NCBI GenBank assembly: GCA_014529385.2
Contig: CM043960.1
Location: 74,123,410-74,187,409, forward strand
Direction: 5' to 3'
Origin: Adiantum capillus-veneris
Lineage: Eukaryota > Streptophyta > Polypodiopsida > Polypodiales > Pteridaceae
DNA: 64,000 bases
Below, piece by piece: positions 21,776 to 32,608 of the stretch (position 1 is the first letter of the stretch; the number at the start of each line of letters is the position of its first letter). The notes below the pieces were generated by a model. That model saw only the letters and a list, made by a program, of their open reading frames with translations. It had not been told where the DNA came from and did not search any database. The position numbers and the translations under genes were made by a program.

Positions 21776-23247
21776 TCATGCTCTTGAGGCATTGAATCTT
21801 GCAGCATATCCAAATATTCTAAGTGCTGCTGCTCTCTCAAGTAGAATGATCTTGTTTGCAGTGATTTGAAGGGGAGTGTACCCTAAAAACCGTGACAATA
21901 TCTTCAAGGCAAATATTGACAACTCAGGATCTTCAGAATACTGTATGTGAAAAGCACAGAAAGTGGCACTATCCAATGTAGGCATGTAGTGCATGAGAGA
22001 GGAGGCATCCCTTCTTGAAGATCCCTCTATTTCTTTCCGTCTCGAGCCTTTAGCTCTCCCAAGAAAATTGTCTTTGTCAAGGAGTTCAATCTGCAAAACA
22101 AGACATAATGAGTAATTAAAACAAACTTGAAAGAAAAGAAAGATTTCAGAAGGGAGATCAAGGTGAAACTAAATCTACCTTTTCCAACTCATCCTCGGCA
22201 ATGACTTTTTCTTGAAGGAGATTGCATGATCCGGTATTCTCTTTTATGTCAACTTCCTTTCCAAAATTTTCAGCTTAAAGTCTCTACCAAAAGATTGGAT
22301 GCCAAGCTTAACAAGTCTCTTCTCAAAATCTTCATCTTTGAGGGAAGGTTTCTCCTCTTCCTCTTCTCATGCATAGAGCAAGTGTATCAGGAGTAGGAAG
22401 AAAATCTTTATTGGACGTCTGAAGATCAAGTGCCAAAAAACTCCTCTTTTGACTCTTCTTCTGTGTCAATAAAATCTTTGGCCACCTTAGAAGCTTCAGA
22501 AATGGTTGCAATACAGTAGTCCTCCCTCATATTAAGCAGACATTGGATATGATGGAGAGGGATATACTCTTTTCCATTGATATAGAAGTAGGGAAGGTTT
22601 GGAATATTAAGGGAATCTTCAATCACCTCTACCTCATCTGTTGGCTCATCAATGACAGTCCTAGCTCTAAATTGAAACACATCAAAATTTGCACTCTCCT
22701 GCTCCTCAGCTGCAACATCAATTTCCTCCTCTTCTAGAATTTCACTTTTCTCAAGCTGCAAAACTGTGGAAACATTTTTCTTTGTTACCTCTTCATCTGT
22801 ACCTTTCACTTCATCAACTTTGCCTTGCATGTCAACTTTAAGGAACAAAAAGAAAAGAAAGGCAACCTCTTTTGGAACTAGGTTGCAAGGCTTTGAATGT
22901 AATTGACAAGAAATGGTAGGTGGACAAACAAATGAAGTCTTCCTAGAAAATCTTCCAAACCTCCTTGTTACTTTGCCTTTCTCAATTGAGTTGGTAGTAA
23001 ATTCGGTTAGAGGGAAATAAGTCTTGCCATCTAAAACCAAACACTTGCCTTCAACCACCTCTTCAAACTCTTTGAATTCTTCTAATAAAAAGTCCTTCAA
23101 ATTGTTTAGCAAAACTGCAAGATCAAACAAAGGGTTGACTATTTCATATGCTTTGGTGTACACTTCCATGTCACCACCATCCATCACAGCAACCAATAGC
23201 TTCTCACTTGGACTCTCCTCTCAAATCTCCGGCCGACCTTTGTTCAT
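21776..23247 (-). pseudogene. unknown intron-bearing gene, convergent with the transposase-like gene
   Basis: The main open frame is 23196-22426 (256 codons). It can be traced upstream to an ATG at 23247 with one TGA between. Two stretches look alike: DGKTYFPLTEF and NGKEYIPLHHI, about 120 residues apart, suggesting a duplicated small module around an acidic linker (EILEEEEIDVAAEEQE). After frame changes near 22426-22300 the gene continues to a donor AAAAG/GTAGAT at 22178. An 88-bp intron ends TTTTGCAG at 22091, and the last exon (22090-21776) ends with ILLERAAALRIFGYAARF. I do not recognise the protein. A fragment of its 5' end lies at 60877-61018 with the same TGA. Confidence 0.6.
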
Positions 23248-23928
23248 GGTATGTTTGAGAAAAAAATCAAATCGCTTAATTCTCATCTACTATGCCTACT
23301 TTTAGCTATAATTCCCAATATCTACTCCCTAAGTTTGCATAGCCATACTCCATTACATAATCATCATTCAATTAGCTAAACTATGCAGCCATTCATCATC
23401 CTTAATCAGGATTAATACATGATTAGGAAAGATTCTCTTTCTAGGCAACATAGTTAATAAATTGTCTATCGGTAATAAGGTAGATTTGATGAAATTCATT
23501 CTTTTATCATTCAATAATATTATAAATTAAAATAGACTCAATTTTCTTCCACATTAAAATGTGATTAAGGCTAAAAATTAAACCGTCATTAGGCCATTAA
23601 GAAGAGAATTTTCTATCACACATGCCTGCAGTAATTCTGCATCTTCAAATTGCTCTAGGAAAGTGATTGAGCTTGCTTACTTCATCTCTCTTGTAAATCA
23701 ATTAGTAAAATTATTAATTTCTTAATCATCTAAGCCAAGTGATTAACTTTAAAGCCAGTTCCCATAGGGCAAGTAAAGAATTACCCTTTAAATTGCTAGT
23801 TCTCGAAGGAAAATCTAATCTCTTGCATAAGGAGGATTCTTTAATGATTCTAATCTGCCAATTGGTTTGTTATGATGCTCTTGGACTTTAGCTCTTTTTC
23901 AAGTTTATCATTTAAAGTAGTGAGTAAA

Positions 23929-24069
23929 ATGGCCCCGGTTAAGAGAACTCGCTTCGGTGGTGCCCACGACCGCGAGGCGGGAACAAGCAATGTCAATGGA
24001 AAGGGAAAAGCTCCCACGGACGAACAAACACCCGCCATCTCACGGGCCATTGACGAAGAAATGGAAGAG
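23929..24069 (+). CDS. pre-gag gene, exon 1 inside LTR A
   Basis: 47 codons from ATG at 23929 encode MAPVKRTRFGG, EAGTSN, GKGKAP and an acidic end EEMEE, followed by the donor GAG/GTAGGC at 24070. The exon ends at a codon boundary. Exon 2 begins at 25276 after ATGTTTCAG, also in phase 0. The basic start (VKRTR) could be a nuclear-localisation patch; that is inference. The equivalent exon is open in LTRs B and C, and a related one (MAPKRAR) lies in the LTRs of Chr-D. The 1206-nt intron would remove the LTR end and the primer site from the spliced RNA. Confidence 0.6.
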
Positions 24070-24365
24070 GTAGGCCATATCTTCATTCAAGTTGTTCAAT
24101 TTAACATTGCACACGTGTAGCTAGGAATGAACATATCCCCAAACATGTTGGAGAAATCCGACGGAAACCTCGGCATTGAATTCATTTGTACATTAAAGCC
24201 TAAAGTAGGAAAGAAATGATTGATGGGTATGCTGTTTGCAATAGGAAGGAATGTCTGCTAGGGAAAATTTAGCTGGACATGTTCATTCTATTTCCAATGT
24301 TGAATTAGTCCTGACCCCCCTACTAGTCACAGGGGGCAGAGTTCCTCGTTAAGGGATCTTGAATC

Positions 24366-24482
24366 CACGACTTGCTTGCTATGCGGTGGATGCCCACGAC
24401 TTGCTTTCTATGCGGTGGGAACCCACGTCTTGCTTTCTATGCGGTGGGAGTGTGCATGTCATGCTTTCTATGCAGTGGACAT
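24366..24482 (+). repeat. four short direct repeats in LTR A
   Basis: GCTTTCTATGCGGTGG and flanking CCCACG repeat at 29-31 bp intervals. The same array is present in LTR B (59222-59338) and LTR C (62984-63108) with small changes. Confidence 0.8.
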
Positions 24483-25161
24483 ACCTAGTTGTATGAGAAG
24501 CTAGGCGACAAAGGGAGGAGTAAACTCTTGCTAGAGGTGGGATGTTGTACCTCCAGAACATTGGAATTTTAATGATTAAGTTTGAGTATAATTTTTACTA
24601 GAATACTGTCTTGGTGTTGTTTGCAATACTGGTTGAAGGGCTGTCTTAACGAACAATGTGATTCGGAATCTAATCAAGGAATCTTTATGTTGAACAACCA
24701 TTGTGGTAGTAATTAGGACACACAAGTGTGAGTGTGGGGGTGGAAAGTGGGGGCTTGTCTCACGTTGCCAATGCCTATGAGATGGGTGGTCCCGATTGGT
24801 TGGGAACTCTCTGTCCCCATAGTGCTTACTTTGATATTAGTAATACTCATTGCACCTAGAGCTATGAAATCTCGAGAGTACATGCCTCTGAAACATGGGG
24901 AAAAAGGAGCTCGGGGTTTATCTCCTCTTGGAAGGTGGGTCTTAGGATCGCTAGATATGTTAAGCACGCTTCCCCTGCGAGGTGGAGCTAGATCTCCTTG
25001 CTAGTAGGCTCGAACTCAGGCTCGAACTCGACTCACTTTGTAATGAGAGATCGTCCACTAGTCGAACCCTGGACCATTTTTTTTTCTTCCGCAATAGATC
25101 TAGTGGCCACCAGGTTTACCATCAAATTCGCTGGTTGATACGGCAGAGTGGGGACCTCACA

Positions 25162-25180
25162 CTTGGTATCAGAGCCTAGG
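25162..25180 (+). other. Chr-C primer-binding site
   Basis: CTTGGTATCAGAGCCTAGG follows the LTR end CCTCACA. TGGTATCAGAGC is the complement of the 3' end of initiator methionine tRNA, the usual plant retrotransposon primer. Confidence 0.9.
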
Positions 25181-25275
25181 TCAGGCTGGGAAATAAAGTC
25201 GTACTATTTGAATATTTAAAAAGGAGCTGAAAGTATATAGGCAGCTGATCCGAATTCCTTGCATTGATGTTTCAG

Positions 25276-25782
25276 GAAGACCCCGTGCTAGAATATCAGA
25301 AGTTCCAAGTGTTTGAGCTTATTTATGAGCAAGCTCGAAGATCCCTAGTTAACCACTTCAGGCGAGATTTAATGGAGATACTGATGAAGGCTCATACGCC
25401 ACACTCCACTCGCATTGATAGAGGATGGGTACTTGACTGGACATTTCCATGAGGGGTTTACTACATCAACGCTCGGAAGCTAGAATGCTTGGCTACCGAT
25501 TTGAAGAAGATATGTTGGGGAGAAGAGTTGAGGGTAGTGGAGTTATTCTACTTGCTGCCTACCTGATTAGACCTGATTGTTTAGGGCGACTCCAACCAAA
25601 CCATCAACAACGATTGGCTCTTGGAAAAGGTCACTGAGGTGATCCCAGCAAACAGAGTCAAAACTTTTGGAGTACCAAAAGAGGAATTCCGGCTTGATAT
25701 CTTAGTTTATTATCCACTCAAGGATGAGTACAGAAACTATTTCACGAACAAAGTAGTGCATCATGTGAATACCATCTCCTAG
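25276..25782 (+). pseudogene. pre-gag gene of Chr-C, exon 2
   Basis: 168 codons from the acceptor TTTCAG/GAAGAC to TAG at 25780, all in one frame. Internal stops are at 25450 (TGA; GGA in the copy at 60 kb) and two more near 25564 and 25579. Visible sequence includes YQKFQVF, RIDRGWVLDWTFP, GVYYINARK, WGEELRVVELFYL and LLEKVTEVIPANRV. It aligns along most of its length with exon 2 of Chr-D at 43072-42635 (YQNFQVF, RVHRGWGINWSPSGGVYTIDA, WAEELKVIEVYLF, VTKVI). Gag starts about 250 bp further on. I recognise no known domain. Confidence 0.65.
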
Positions 25783-25999
25783 GCGTATTTTATATGCAAT
25801 CGAAAAAGCCATGTAATAAGTTGATCATCAGTTATCCTAAACCTTGAGGGGTTTCAACCGTAATAAAATTTCATCAATAAAGTGCTTTTTGTCTCTGAAT
25901 CTCTGTCTCTTGATAAAGTGGTATCTTGAATTTTATTTAAAGTCTTGTGTCTATTTTGAAATCCAAGTAATGGTATCAACAATCTCGTATAGCCTCTGT

Positions 26000-27081
26000 A
26001 GGCACCGCCTGTTGCTCAGTACTCGGCAGCGCAAGAGAAGAATCTTCTCTTTAAGCAAGCCCAACCTCCGATTTGTAAGGGCGAGGGGGAAAATGTGGAG
26101 AGAGATGCGGAAGTGTGGATGGAAGCCATGGACGACTACATTGAAGCTGCAGGGACCCAACCCGTAAATCAGACCATGCCTGCGATGTTCCGCTTGACTG
26201 GCGATGCCAAGATATGGTGAAAGCAACATTGCAGGGATTTGGATATCAAGGGATCTTCCCAATCCACGGAAGACATCAAAGCTACGATAATGGGGCGTTA
26301 TTTACCACCTGCCTATAGAACCTTAAGGATGAATGAATTCTTTTCACTTCGGCAATTGAATTTATCTGTCAAAGAATATTATGCAAAGTTTGTCACTCTT
26401 CGGAGATACGCTCCTAAGATGACCTTGGAACAACAGGTGGCGAGGTTTTGCCAAGGGCTCATCGACCCTTTGAATACTCGATTGGAAGCTCTCAGACCAA
26501 CGACACTATAGGATGCCTCGTTGAGGGCCAAACCTCTAGCTCTTGAAGTACAAAAGGTTAATCAGAACAGGAGGAATCATTGGGCAAAGAGGGCAAGGAC
26601 AACTGCTTGGAATATCATACCAACCAACCAAGCATATGACCAGCATCCTATTGTGGATACCACCACAACCATGGAGTTCCCAGATGTTCGATGCTATGGT
26701 TGCGGCGACTATGGACATTATAGATCCAAGTGCCCCAGGACCATTCAGGCAACCAACGCCAATGCCATACCCTTCAATATAGGATGCCTTGTTGAGGGCC
26801 AAACCTCTAGCTCTTGAAGTACAAAAGGTTAGTCAGAACAGGAGGAATCATTGGGCAAAGAGGGCAAGGAAAACTGCTTGGAATATCAGACCAACCAACC
26901 AAGCATATGACCAGCGTCCTATTGTGGATACCACCACAACCATGGAGTTCATAGATGTTCGATGCTATGGTTGCGGCGACTATGGACATTATAGATCCAA
27001 GTGCCCCACGGACATTCAGGCAACCAACGCCAATGCCATACCCTTCAATACCCATGGGCGTGGCCAAGCTAATGGAAGAGG
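26000..27081 (+). pseudogene. Chr-C gag with duplicated zinc knuckle
   Basis: Gag reads ERDAEVWMEAMDDY, FRLTGDAKIW, MGRYLPPAYRTLRMNEFF and QQVARFCQGL. It then reaches a CCHC knuckle CYGCGDYGHYRSKC that appears twice because of a 271-bp tandem duplication. Stops are TGA at 26218 (TGG in the Chr-D relative) and TAG at 26508. The frame is cut at 27081 by insertion of the copia element and resumes at 32581. The closest relative in the window is gag of Chr-D. Confidence 0.85.
26511..27052 (+). repeat. 271-bp tandem duplication in Chr-C gag
   Basis: GGATGCCT.GTTGAGGGCC starts at 26511 and again at 26782, and both copies end with GCCATACCCTTCAATA. The unit carries the zinc knuckle. Its length is not a multiple of three, so it shifts the frame. 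The copies differ at only a few positions. Confidence 0.95.
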
Positions 27082-27847
27082 TGTTAGGAAATAAGACATA
27101 TCTAAATAGATTTTTGAGTAGATTACTTAATGGAGAGAGATAGATTTCACACACAAGAGATTATAGAGTAGAGAGAGAGAGAGAGTACACACGATATACG
27201 TGGTTCACCCAATGTGGGCTACGTCCATGGGAAAGCAGCCACTCAATGGATTTAGCACTTCAAAAGAAGAAGTAGTTTACAAAGGGATTAAACCCTTAAT
27301 AGAGCTCCCGCCTTGCTTCACTCTCACCACCTCACACTCACCTTGTTGCATCAACTTCACACTATAAAATGTGTGTAGAAATGGCCTCTTTTTATAAGCA
27401 AAAAGGGCTGCCCTCTCTTATGAGAGACAACCATGTGTAGCCGCCCTTGTGCGAATAAGTCCAAACTGGACCCTCCAATCCGCCCATGTATGGCCGCCCT
27501 TGAGAAGACAAGTACGCTTTTGAATTCGGCCACCGGCCACCAGCCATTGACTTCCAACCATTGGCCACCGGCCATTGACTTCCGACCACCGGCCATCATC
27601 CATTGACTACCAGCCACCGGCCAACCGATCGGTTGTTTTCTGACCACTCTCCGAACGTCGTTCGGCCATAATATTCCGGCGAAAAGGAATCCTCTAAAGT
27701 TGCCCCTGATTCTTGTCCGTGAAAATTTTGGTTTTCGGTCAGTGATTTTCCTTCACGCACGATGGCTTCTCCTCATAATGGGGGCCTTACAAATGTGCGC
27801 TTTTACCACAGAAAATTACAAGGGTGAATCAGGCTCCATACTTAACA
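27082..27847 (-). repeat. Cop-G 3' LTR
   Basis: 766 bp from TGTTAGGAAATAAG to CTTAACA. A TATA box (TATAAAAAG on the minus strand near 27396) and short CCGGCCATTGACTTCC repeats at about 27525-27625 are visible. The polypurine tract beside its inner end reads AGTGGGAGATTG on the minus strand. Confidence 0.9.
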
Positions 27848-27907
27848 ATCTCCCACTTGGAGATTGATCTCCAAACCAAACCTGTGACTGCTTTCCATTC
27901 TGGCTTC

Positions 27908-29436
27908 TTATCCTTGAATGCCAATTGAAAATGAGCAAAAGCTCAACTTCTCCTTGTTGACCACCTTTGTAAACATGTCTGCAGGATTTTCACTGGTATG
28001 CACCTTTCCTACCTTTAGCTGTCCCTCTTCCAAAAGAGTGCGTATGAAGTGATATCTCACCTCAATGTGCTTTTTCCTTGAATGAAAGGCTGAGTTCTTC
28101 GCAAGATGGATAGCGCTTTGGCTATCACTGTACAAGACACAATTGTCTTGTTTGAATCCAAGCTCTTCTAAGAATCTGTGAAGCCACAGAATTTCTTTGC
28201 TTGCCTCCGTCATTGCTACATACTCTGCTTCCGTGGTAGAAAGTGAAACCGCTTTCTGCAGCTTTGAAGCCCAGCTTACTGTTGTGCCTCCAACCGTGAA
28301 CACATAGCCAGTAGTGCTCCTTCGAGTATCTTTGTCACCTGCCATATCTGCATCAGCATACCCTTCTAGAAAAATATCAGTTCCTCCAAAATACAAAGCA
28401 TTTGTTCTTATCCCTTTTAGATACCTAAGTATCCACTTCATAGCTTGCCAATGCTCTTTACCTGGGTTGTCCATGAACCTACTCACAACTCCCACTGTAT
28501 GTGCAATGTTTGGCCTTGTCCAGACCATAGCATACATTAGAGAACCTACCACTGCAGCATATGGAACTTTAGACATATAGGCTATCTCCTCTTGTGTCTT
28601 TGGACACATATCCTTCCTTAGTTTAAAATGACCAGCCAAAGGTGTAGAAACTGGTTTTGCATTTTGCATTGCAAACCTTTCTAGTACCTTATTGATGTAA
28701 TATTCTTGAGATAGATTTATTTTCTTCTTCATCATGTCCCTTGATATTTTCATACCAAGTATCCTCTTTGCAGCACCTAAATCTTTCATTGAAAAAGATT
28801 TGGACAGCTCCTCTTTTAGGTCTTTGATGTCCTGCATGTTAGCACTTGCAATCAACATGCCATCAACATACAACATTAGGATGATGAATTTCCCATCTCC
28901 CAAATTCTTCGTGTAGACGCAGTGATCCGAGTTGCATCTTGTGAATCCATGATCCAACATCCATCGATCAAACTTCAAGTACCATTGTCTTGATGCTTGC
29001 TTTAAACCATACAAGCTCTTCTTTAATCTGCAAACCATTTTCTCCTTACATTTTACTTCATACCCCTTTGGTGAAGCATGTAGATTTCCTCCTCTAAGTC
29101 ACAGTGAGGGAATTCCGTATTTACATCCATTTGCTCGAGAGTTAGATCGTGAGCAGCCACAAGGCTTAAGACAAGCCTAATTGAGTTCATTTTTACAACA
29201 GGAGAAAATATTTCATTGAAGTCAATAACTTTCTTTTGAGAAAAACCTTTTACCACAAGCCTAGACTTGTACCTTTTCTTCCCACCTTCTTCTTCCTTCA
29301 GCTTGTATACCCATTTTTTTTGAAGTGCCCGCTTACCTTTAGGCAACTCAACCAACTCCCATGTTTGGTTGCGATGCAGTGAGTCCATCTCCACTTGCAT
29401 GCTCTTCGTCCATTGTTCTTTGGATTCATGTTGCAT
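27908..29436 (-). pseudogene. Cop-G reverse transcriptase and RNase H
   Basis: 29436-29053 carries the start of the domain (WELVELPKGKRAL, KARLV-like KSRLVVKGFSQ, MDVNTEF). After a one-base shift, 29038-27908 carries LYGLKQASRQWY, the catalytic box LYVDGMLIAS, and RNase H with YADADMAGD, TTEAEYVA, YSDSQSAIHLA and HIEVRYHFIR. Copia enzymes have YVDDM at the active site, and the second Asp here is Gly (GGC). The element is therefore dead at the catalytic level as well as by frameshift. Confidence 0.9.
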
Positions 29437-29469
29437 AGCTTCTTCGTATGATTCCGGCTCTCCAGAATC

Positions 29470-30638
29470 TTAGATCAAGAGATGGTTGAAGGAAGGAACA
29501 AACCTTTCTGGAGGTCTACTTGCTCTTGTAGATCTTCGGGGAATAGGTTGAGGCTCCTCATTTGGTTGACGTTGTTGCACATTGTCACCGTTTGCAGTCC
29601 TTGAGTCTTCATCGTCCTCAAGCTCCATGTACTCATCACCTGTTTCTTTTGTTTGTTTTCTTTCCAAGTAATCTTTGTACATATTTTGTTCGTTAAAAAT
29701 TACATCCCTACTCCTTAATATTTTACCATCTTCAGGATTCCATAGGCGATACCCAAAGTCTCCTTCTCCATAGCCAATGAAGAAACACTTTTTGGACTTT
29801 GCATCTATCTTTGATCTTAGGCTTCTATCTATGTGCATGAAAGCCTCACACCCAAACACTTTGAGAAATGCATAATTCACCGGTTTACCTGTCCATGCCT
29901 CTTCTGGAACTCCCCATCCAATGCCGTTGAGGGTGACCAATTGATTAAGTACACAGACGTACTTACAGCTTCCGCCCAAAGCTCAAGCGGTAGGCCTGCA
30001 TGTAGCCCCATGCTTCATGCTCGTTCCACGATTGTCCTGTTCATCCTTTCCCAAATCCCATTTTGTTGAGGTGTCCTTGGGGTTGTCCTTTGCCTCCGAA
30101 TGCCATTGCTAGCACAAAAGCTTTCAAAAGCTTGGCTGCAATATTCGCCTCCATTGTTGGATCTGAGGCATTTAACCTTGGTACCTGTTTCATTTTCCAC
30201 AAAGGCTTTCCACCTTTGAAATATGGAAAATACATCACATTTATTCTTCATGACATAAACCCATGTTTTTCTAGTCGCATCGTCTATGAATGTTACATAG
30301 TACAATGAGCCACCAAGTGATGGTGTACTTGCAGGACCCCAAACATCAGAATGAACCAACTCAAGTTTTTTATTTTTTCTTTCATTTCCTGATTTTTGAA
30401 ATTTTACCCTCTTTTGTTTACCATAAACACAATCTTCACAGAACTCTAAGTCCACTTCTTTCAAACCTGGTAGAAGCTTCTTTGTTTGAAGGATTTGCAT
30501 TCCTTTGGCACTCATATGCCCAAGTCGGTAGTGCCACACCGTAGTGTCAACTTCTGTAGTTGCTGCACAAGCTGAAGGTTGCGTGCTAGCAGTACACAAG
30601 TAAAGTGTACCGACTTTTTCTCCCTTGGCAACCACCAA
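29470..30638 (-). pseudogene. Cop-G integrase
   Basis: 30638-30015 holds the HHCC zinc region (WHYRLGHMS, CEDCVYGKQ) and the core, with D in HSDVWGP and D replaced in the RSNNGGEY motif (usually DNGGE). The Glu motif reads QQNGIWERMNRT. A frame change and stop separate it from 29979-29470, which has VFGCEAFMHI, KKCFFIGYGEGDFGYRLW and VIFNE. The Asp to Asn change in the second catalytic position would inactivate integrase. Confidence 0.85.
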
Positions 30639-30656
30639 AGATCCCTTTGAGATCTT

Positions 30657-31118
30657 CTACTGTTTGTTTCCGAATGCAATGTTGTGACCTTCATCGTCCA
30701 ATTGTCCTGTAGAGATCAAGTTTTTGCAAAGAGAAGGAACATGCCTAACATATTTAAGCTTCCATTCATTTCCATTAGCAGTTTTGACAGAAATTGTACC
30801 TTTGCCGACAAGCTCACAAGCTTCATCATCTCCCAAGTATACATACCCAAAATTACCTTTGGTGTAGTCTTGGAAATGTTGCTTGTGTGGTGTCGCATGG
30901 AATGAAGCCCCGGAATCTACTATCCAGGAATTAGACACATTGTCTAATGAGAGAATTAGAGCATCTTGCTCTACTTTACCTGCCACATTGGCCTCCGATG
31001 TTGGCTTGTTATCTTGAGACTCTGTCTCCTTCTTCTTCTTGGACAAACAATTCTTCTTGATGTGGCCCTTCTTGCCGCAGTTCCAACATTCAAGAGCTGA
31101 CTTTGTGCGTGACTTGCT
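30657..31118 (-). pseudogene. Cop-G zinc knuckle and protease
   Basis: Just after a TAG at 31119-31121 the frame continues with CWNCGKKGHIKKNC, a standard CCHC knuckle. The protease site WIVDSGASFHAT and the GKGTISVKT flap follow. It ends at a TAA near 30657 before the integrase frame, which is in the same phase. Confidence 0.85.
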
Positions 31119-31796
31119 CTACCTTGAGCGATCACGACCCTTTTGGTTTTTGAACCTCTCCTTAGGCCTTCCTCTTGTTTCCATTGATAGTGCATCACTT
31201 GATGATTCTCCTGTGCTTATCCTTCGCATTTCCTCGCTTAGGAGAACACCCACAACATCATCAAACTTAAGAGTATTTGTGCCGGAGATAGAATTACTTA
31301 CAGCCATCACAAGGCTGTCCCAACTATCCGGTAGAGATGATAGTATAAGGAGAGCTCGCACTTCGTCATCAAAATTTATTTTCACTGATTGAAGTTGACT
31401 TATGTTTGTGTTAAAGTCCTTTAGGTGTTCTGCAACGGAACCATTCTCTGCCATCTTTAGATTGAACAAGCGCTTCATAAGAAATACCTTATTGGATGCC
31501 GATGGTTTCTCATAGAAGTCGTCAAGTGACTTCATCAAGTCCTCCGTGGTATTCATCTCCGAAACATTGAAGGCCACCGTTGATGCCAAGCTTAACCGGA
31601 TTGTTCCCAGTTCCTTTCGATCAAGGACAATCCATGCTTCACCTGCCATAGTTGCGGGCTTCTTCGCAAGACCGCATAGTGGCAAATAGAGGTCCTTCTG
31701 GTAGAGATAGTCTTCACTCTGCATCTTCCAATGTTGGTAGTTTTTGCCGTTGAAATTCTCAATCTTGAGCTTCCCTTCCTCCTCCATAACTCCCAC
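31119..31796 (-). pseudogene. Cop-G gag
   Basis: 225 codons starting MGVMEEEGKLKIENFNGKNY, with W-rich and Leu-rich helices typical of copia gag (LYLPLCGLAKKP, MKSLDDFYE, LLILSSLPDSWDSL). The frame is open to the TAG at 31119, beyond which the knuckle lies. The start codon lies 65 bp after the LTR/primer site. Confidence 0.9.
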
Positions 31797-31860
31797 TCAA
31801 TTCAAGGAATCCTTTCCTTGAGATAATTTAGCTACGAGCAAACCTTGCTCTGATACCAGT

Positions 31861-32575
31861 TGTTAGGAAATAAGACGTAGCTAAATAGATTTTTGAGTAG
31901 ATTACTTAATGGAGAGAGATAGATTTCACACAAAAGAGATTATAGAGTATATAGAGAGAGAGAGAGTACACACGATATACGTGGTTCACCCAATGTGGGC
32001 TACGTCCACGGGAAAGCAGCCACTCAATGGCTTTAGCACTTCAAAAGAAGAAGTAGTTTACAAAGGGATTAAACCCTTGATAGAGCTCCCGCCTTGCTTC
32101 ACTCTCACCACCTCACACTCACCTTGTTGCATCAACTTCACACTATAAAATGTATGTAGAAATGGCCTCCTTTTATAAGCCAAAAGGGCTGCCCTCTCTT
32201 ATGAGAGACAGCCATGTGTAGCCGCCCTTGTGCGAATAAGTCCAAACGGGACCCTCCAATCCGCCCATGTGTGGCCGCCCTTGAGAAGACAAGTCCGCTT
32301 TTGAATTCGGCCACCGACAACCGGCCATTGACTTCCGACCACCGGCCAACCGACCGGTTGTTTTCCGACCACTCTCCGGCCGCCGTCCGGCCATAATATT
32401 CCGGCGAAAAGGAATATTCCTCTAAAGTTGCCCCTGATTCTTGTCCATGAAAATTTTGCTTTCCGGTCAGTGATTTTCCTTCATGCAGGATGGCTTCTCC
32501 TCATAATGGGGGCCTTACAAATGTGCGCTTTTACCACAGAAAACTACAAGGGTAAATCAGGCTCCATACTTAAGA
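31861..32575 (-). repeat. Cop-G 5' LTR and adjacent primer site
   Basis: 715 bp, similar to the 3' LTR but shorter in the CCGGCC repeat zone. The last bases are CTTAAGA where the other LTR has CTTAACA. A TATA box reads TATAAAAGG on the minus strand at 32177-32169. The primer site TGGTATCAGAGC lies beside it on the minus strand at about 31845-31858. Confidence 0.9.
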
Positions 32576-32608
32576 AGAGGAGGATGTGGAAGGATAAATA
32601 GAGGGTGA

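Larger units (their letters stand above)
23274..25161 (+). repeat. LTR A of Chr-C (5' LTR, left end missing)
   Basis: Matches LTR C from about 61952 to its end. It stops at CCTCACA, followed by a primer site. About 870 bp of LTR start, including the TATTTAAA promoter-like box seen in LTRs B and C, is absent. Left of 23274 lies the minus-strand unknown gene. Contains exon 1 of the pre-gag gene and four short direct repeats. Confidence 0.85.
27082..32575 (-). mobile_element. Cop-G: Ty1/copia element, nearly complete
   Basis: 5494 bp with LTRs at both ends, target duplication AGAGG (27077-27081 and 32576-32580) and the order gag, protease, integrase, reverse transcriptase, RNase H on the minus strand, which defines Ty1/copia. 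Sequence style (WIVDSGASFHAT, KHIEVRYHFIR) suggests the TNT1/Tork group. It lies inside gag of Chr-C in the opposite orientation. Four internal stops, two frameshifts and a catalytic substitution make it inactive. Confidence 0.95.

Noticed and set aside
24732-25004. 90-codon frame open in LTRs A, B and C (also 59591-59863 and 63355-63627)
   Set aside because: It lacks an ATG, lies inside the predicted intron, and the three copies are too similar for shared openness to be independent evidence.
25162-25180. TGGTATCAGAGC stretches as tRNA genes
   Set aside because: They match only the 3' end complement of initiator Met tRNA next to LTR ends; no cloverleaf surrounds them.
31909-32396. Small ORFs in the copia LTR
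   Set aside because: They come from the CCGGCC repeats and are not conserved in frame between the two LTRs in a useful way.
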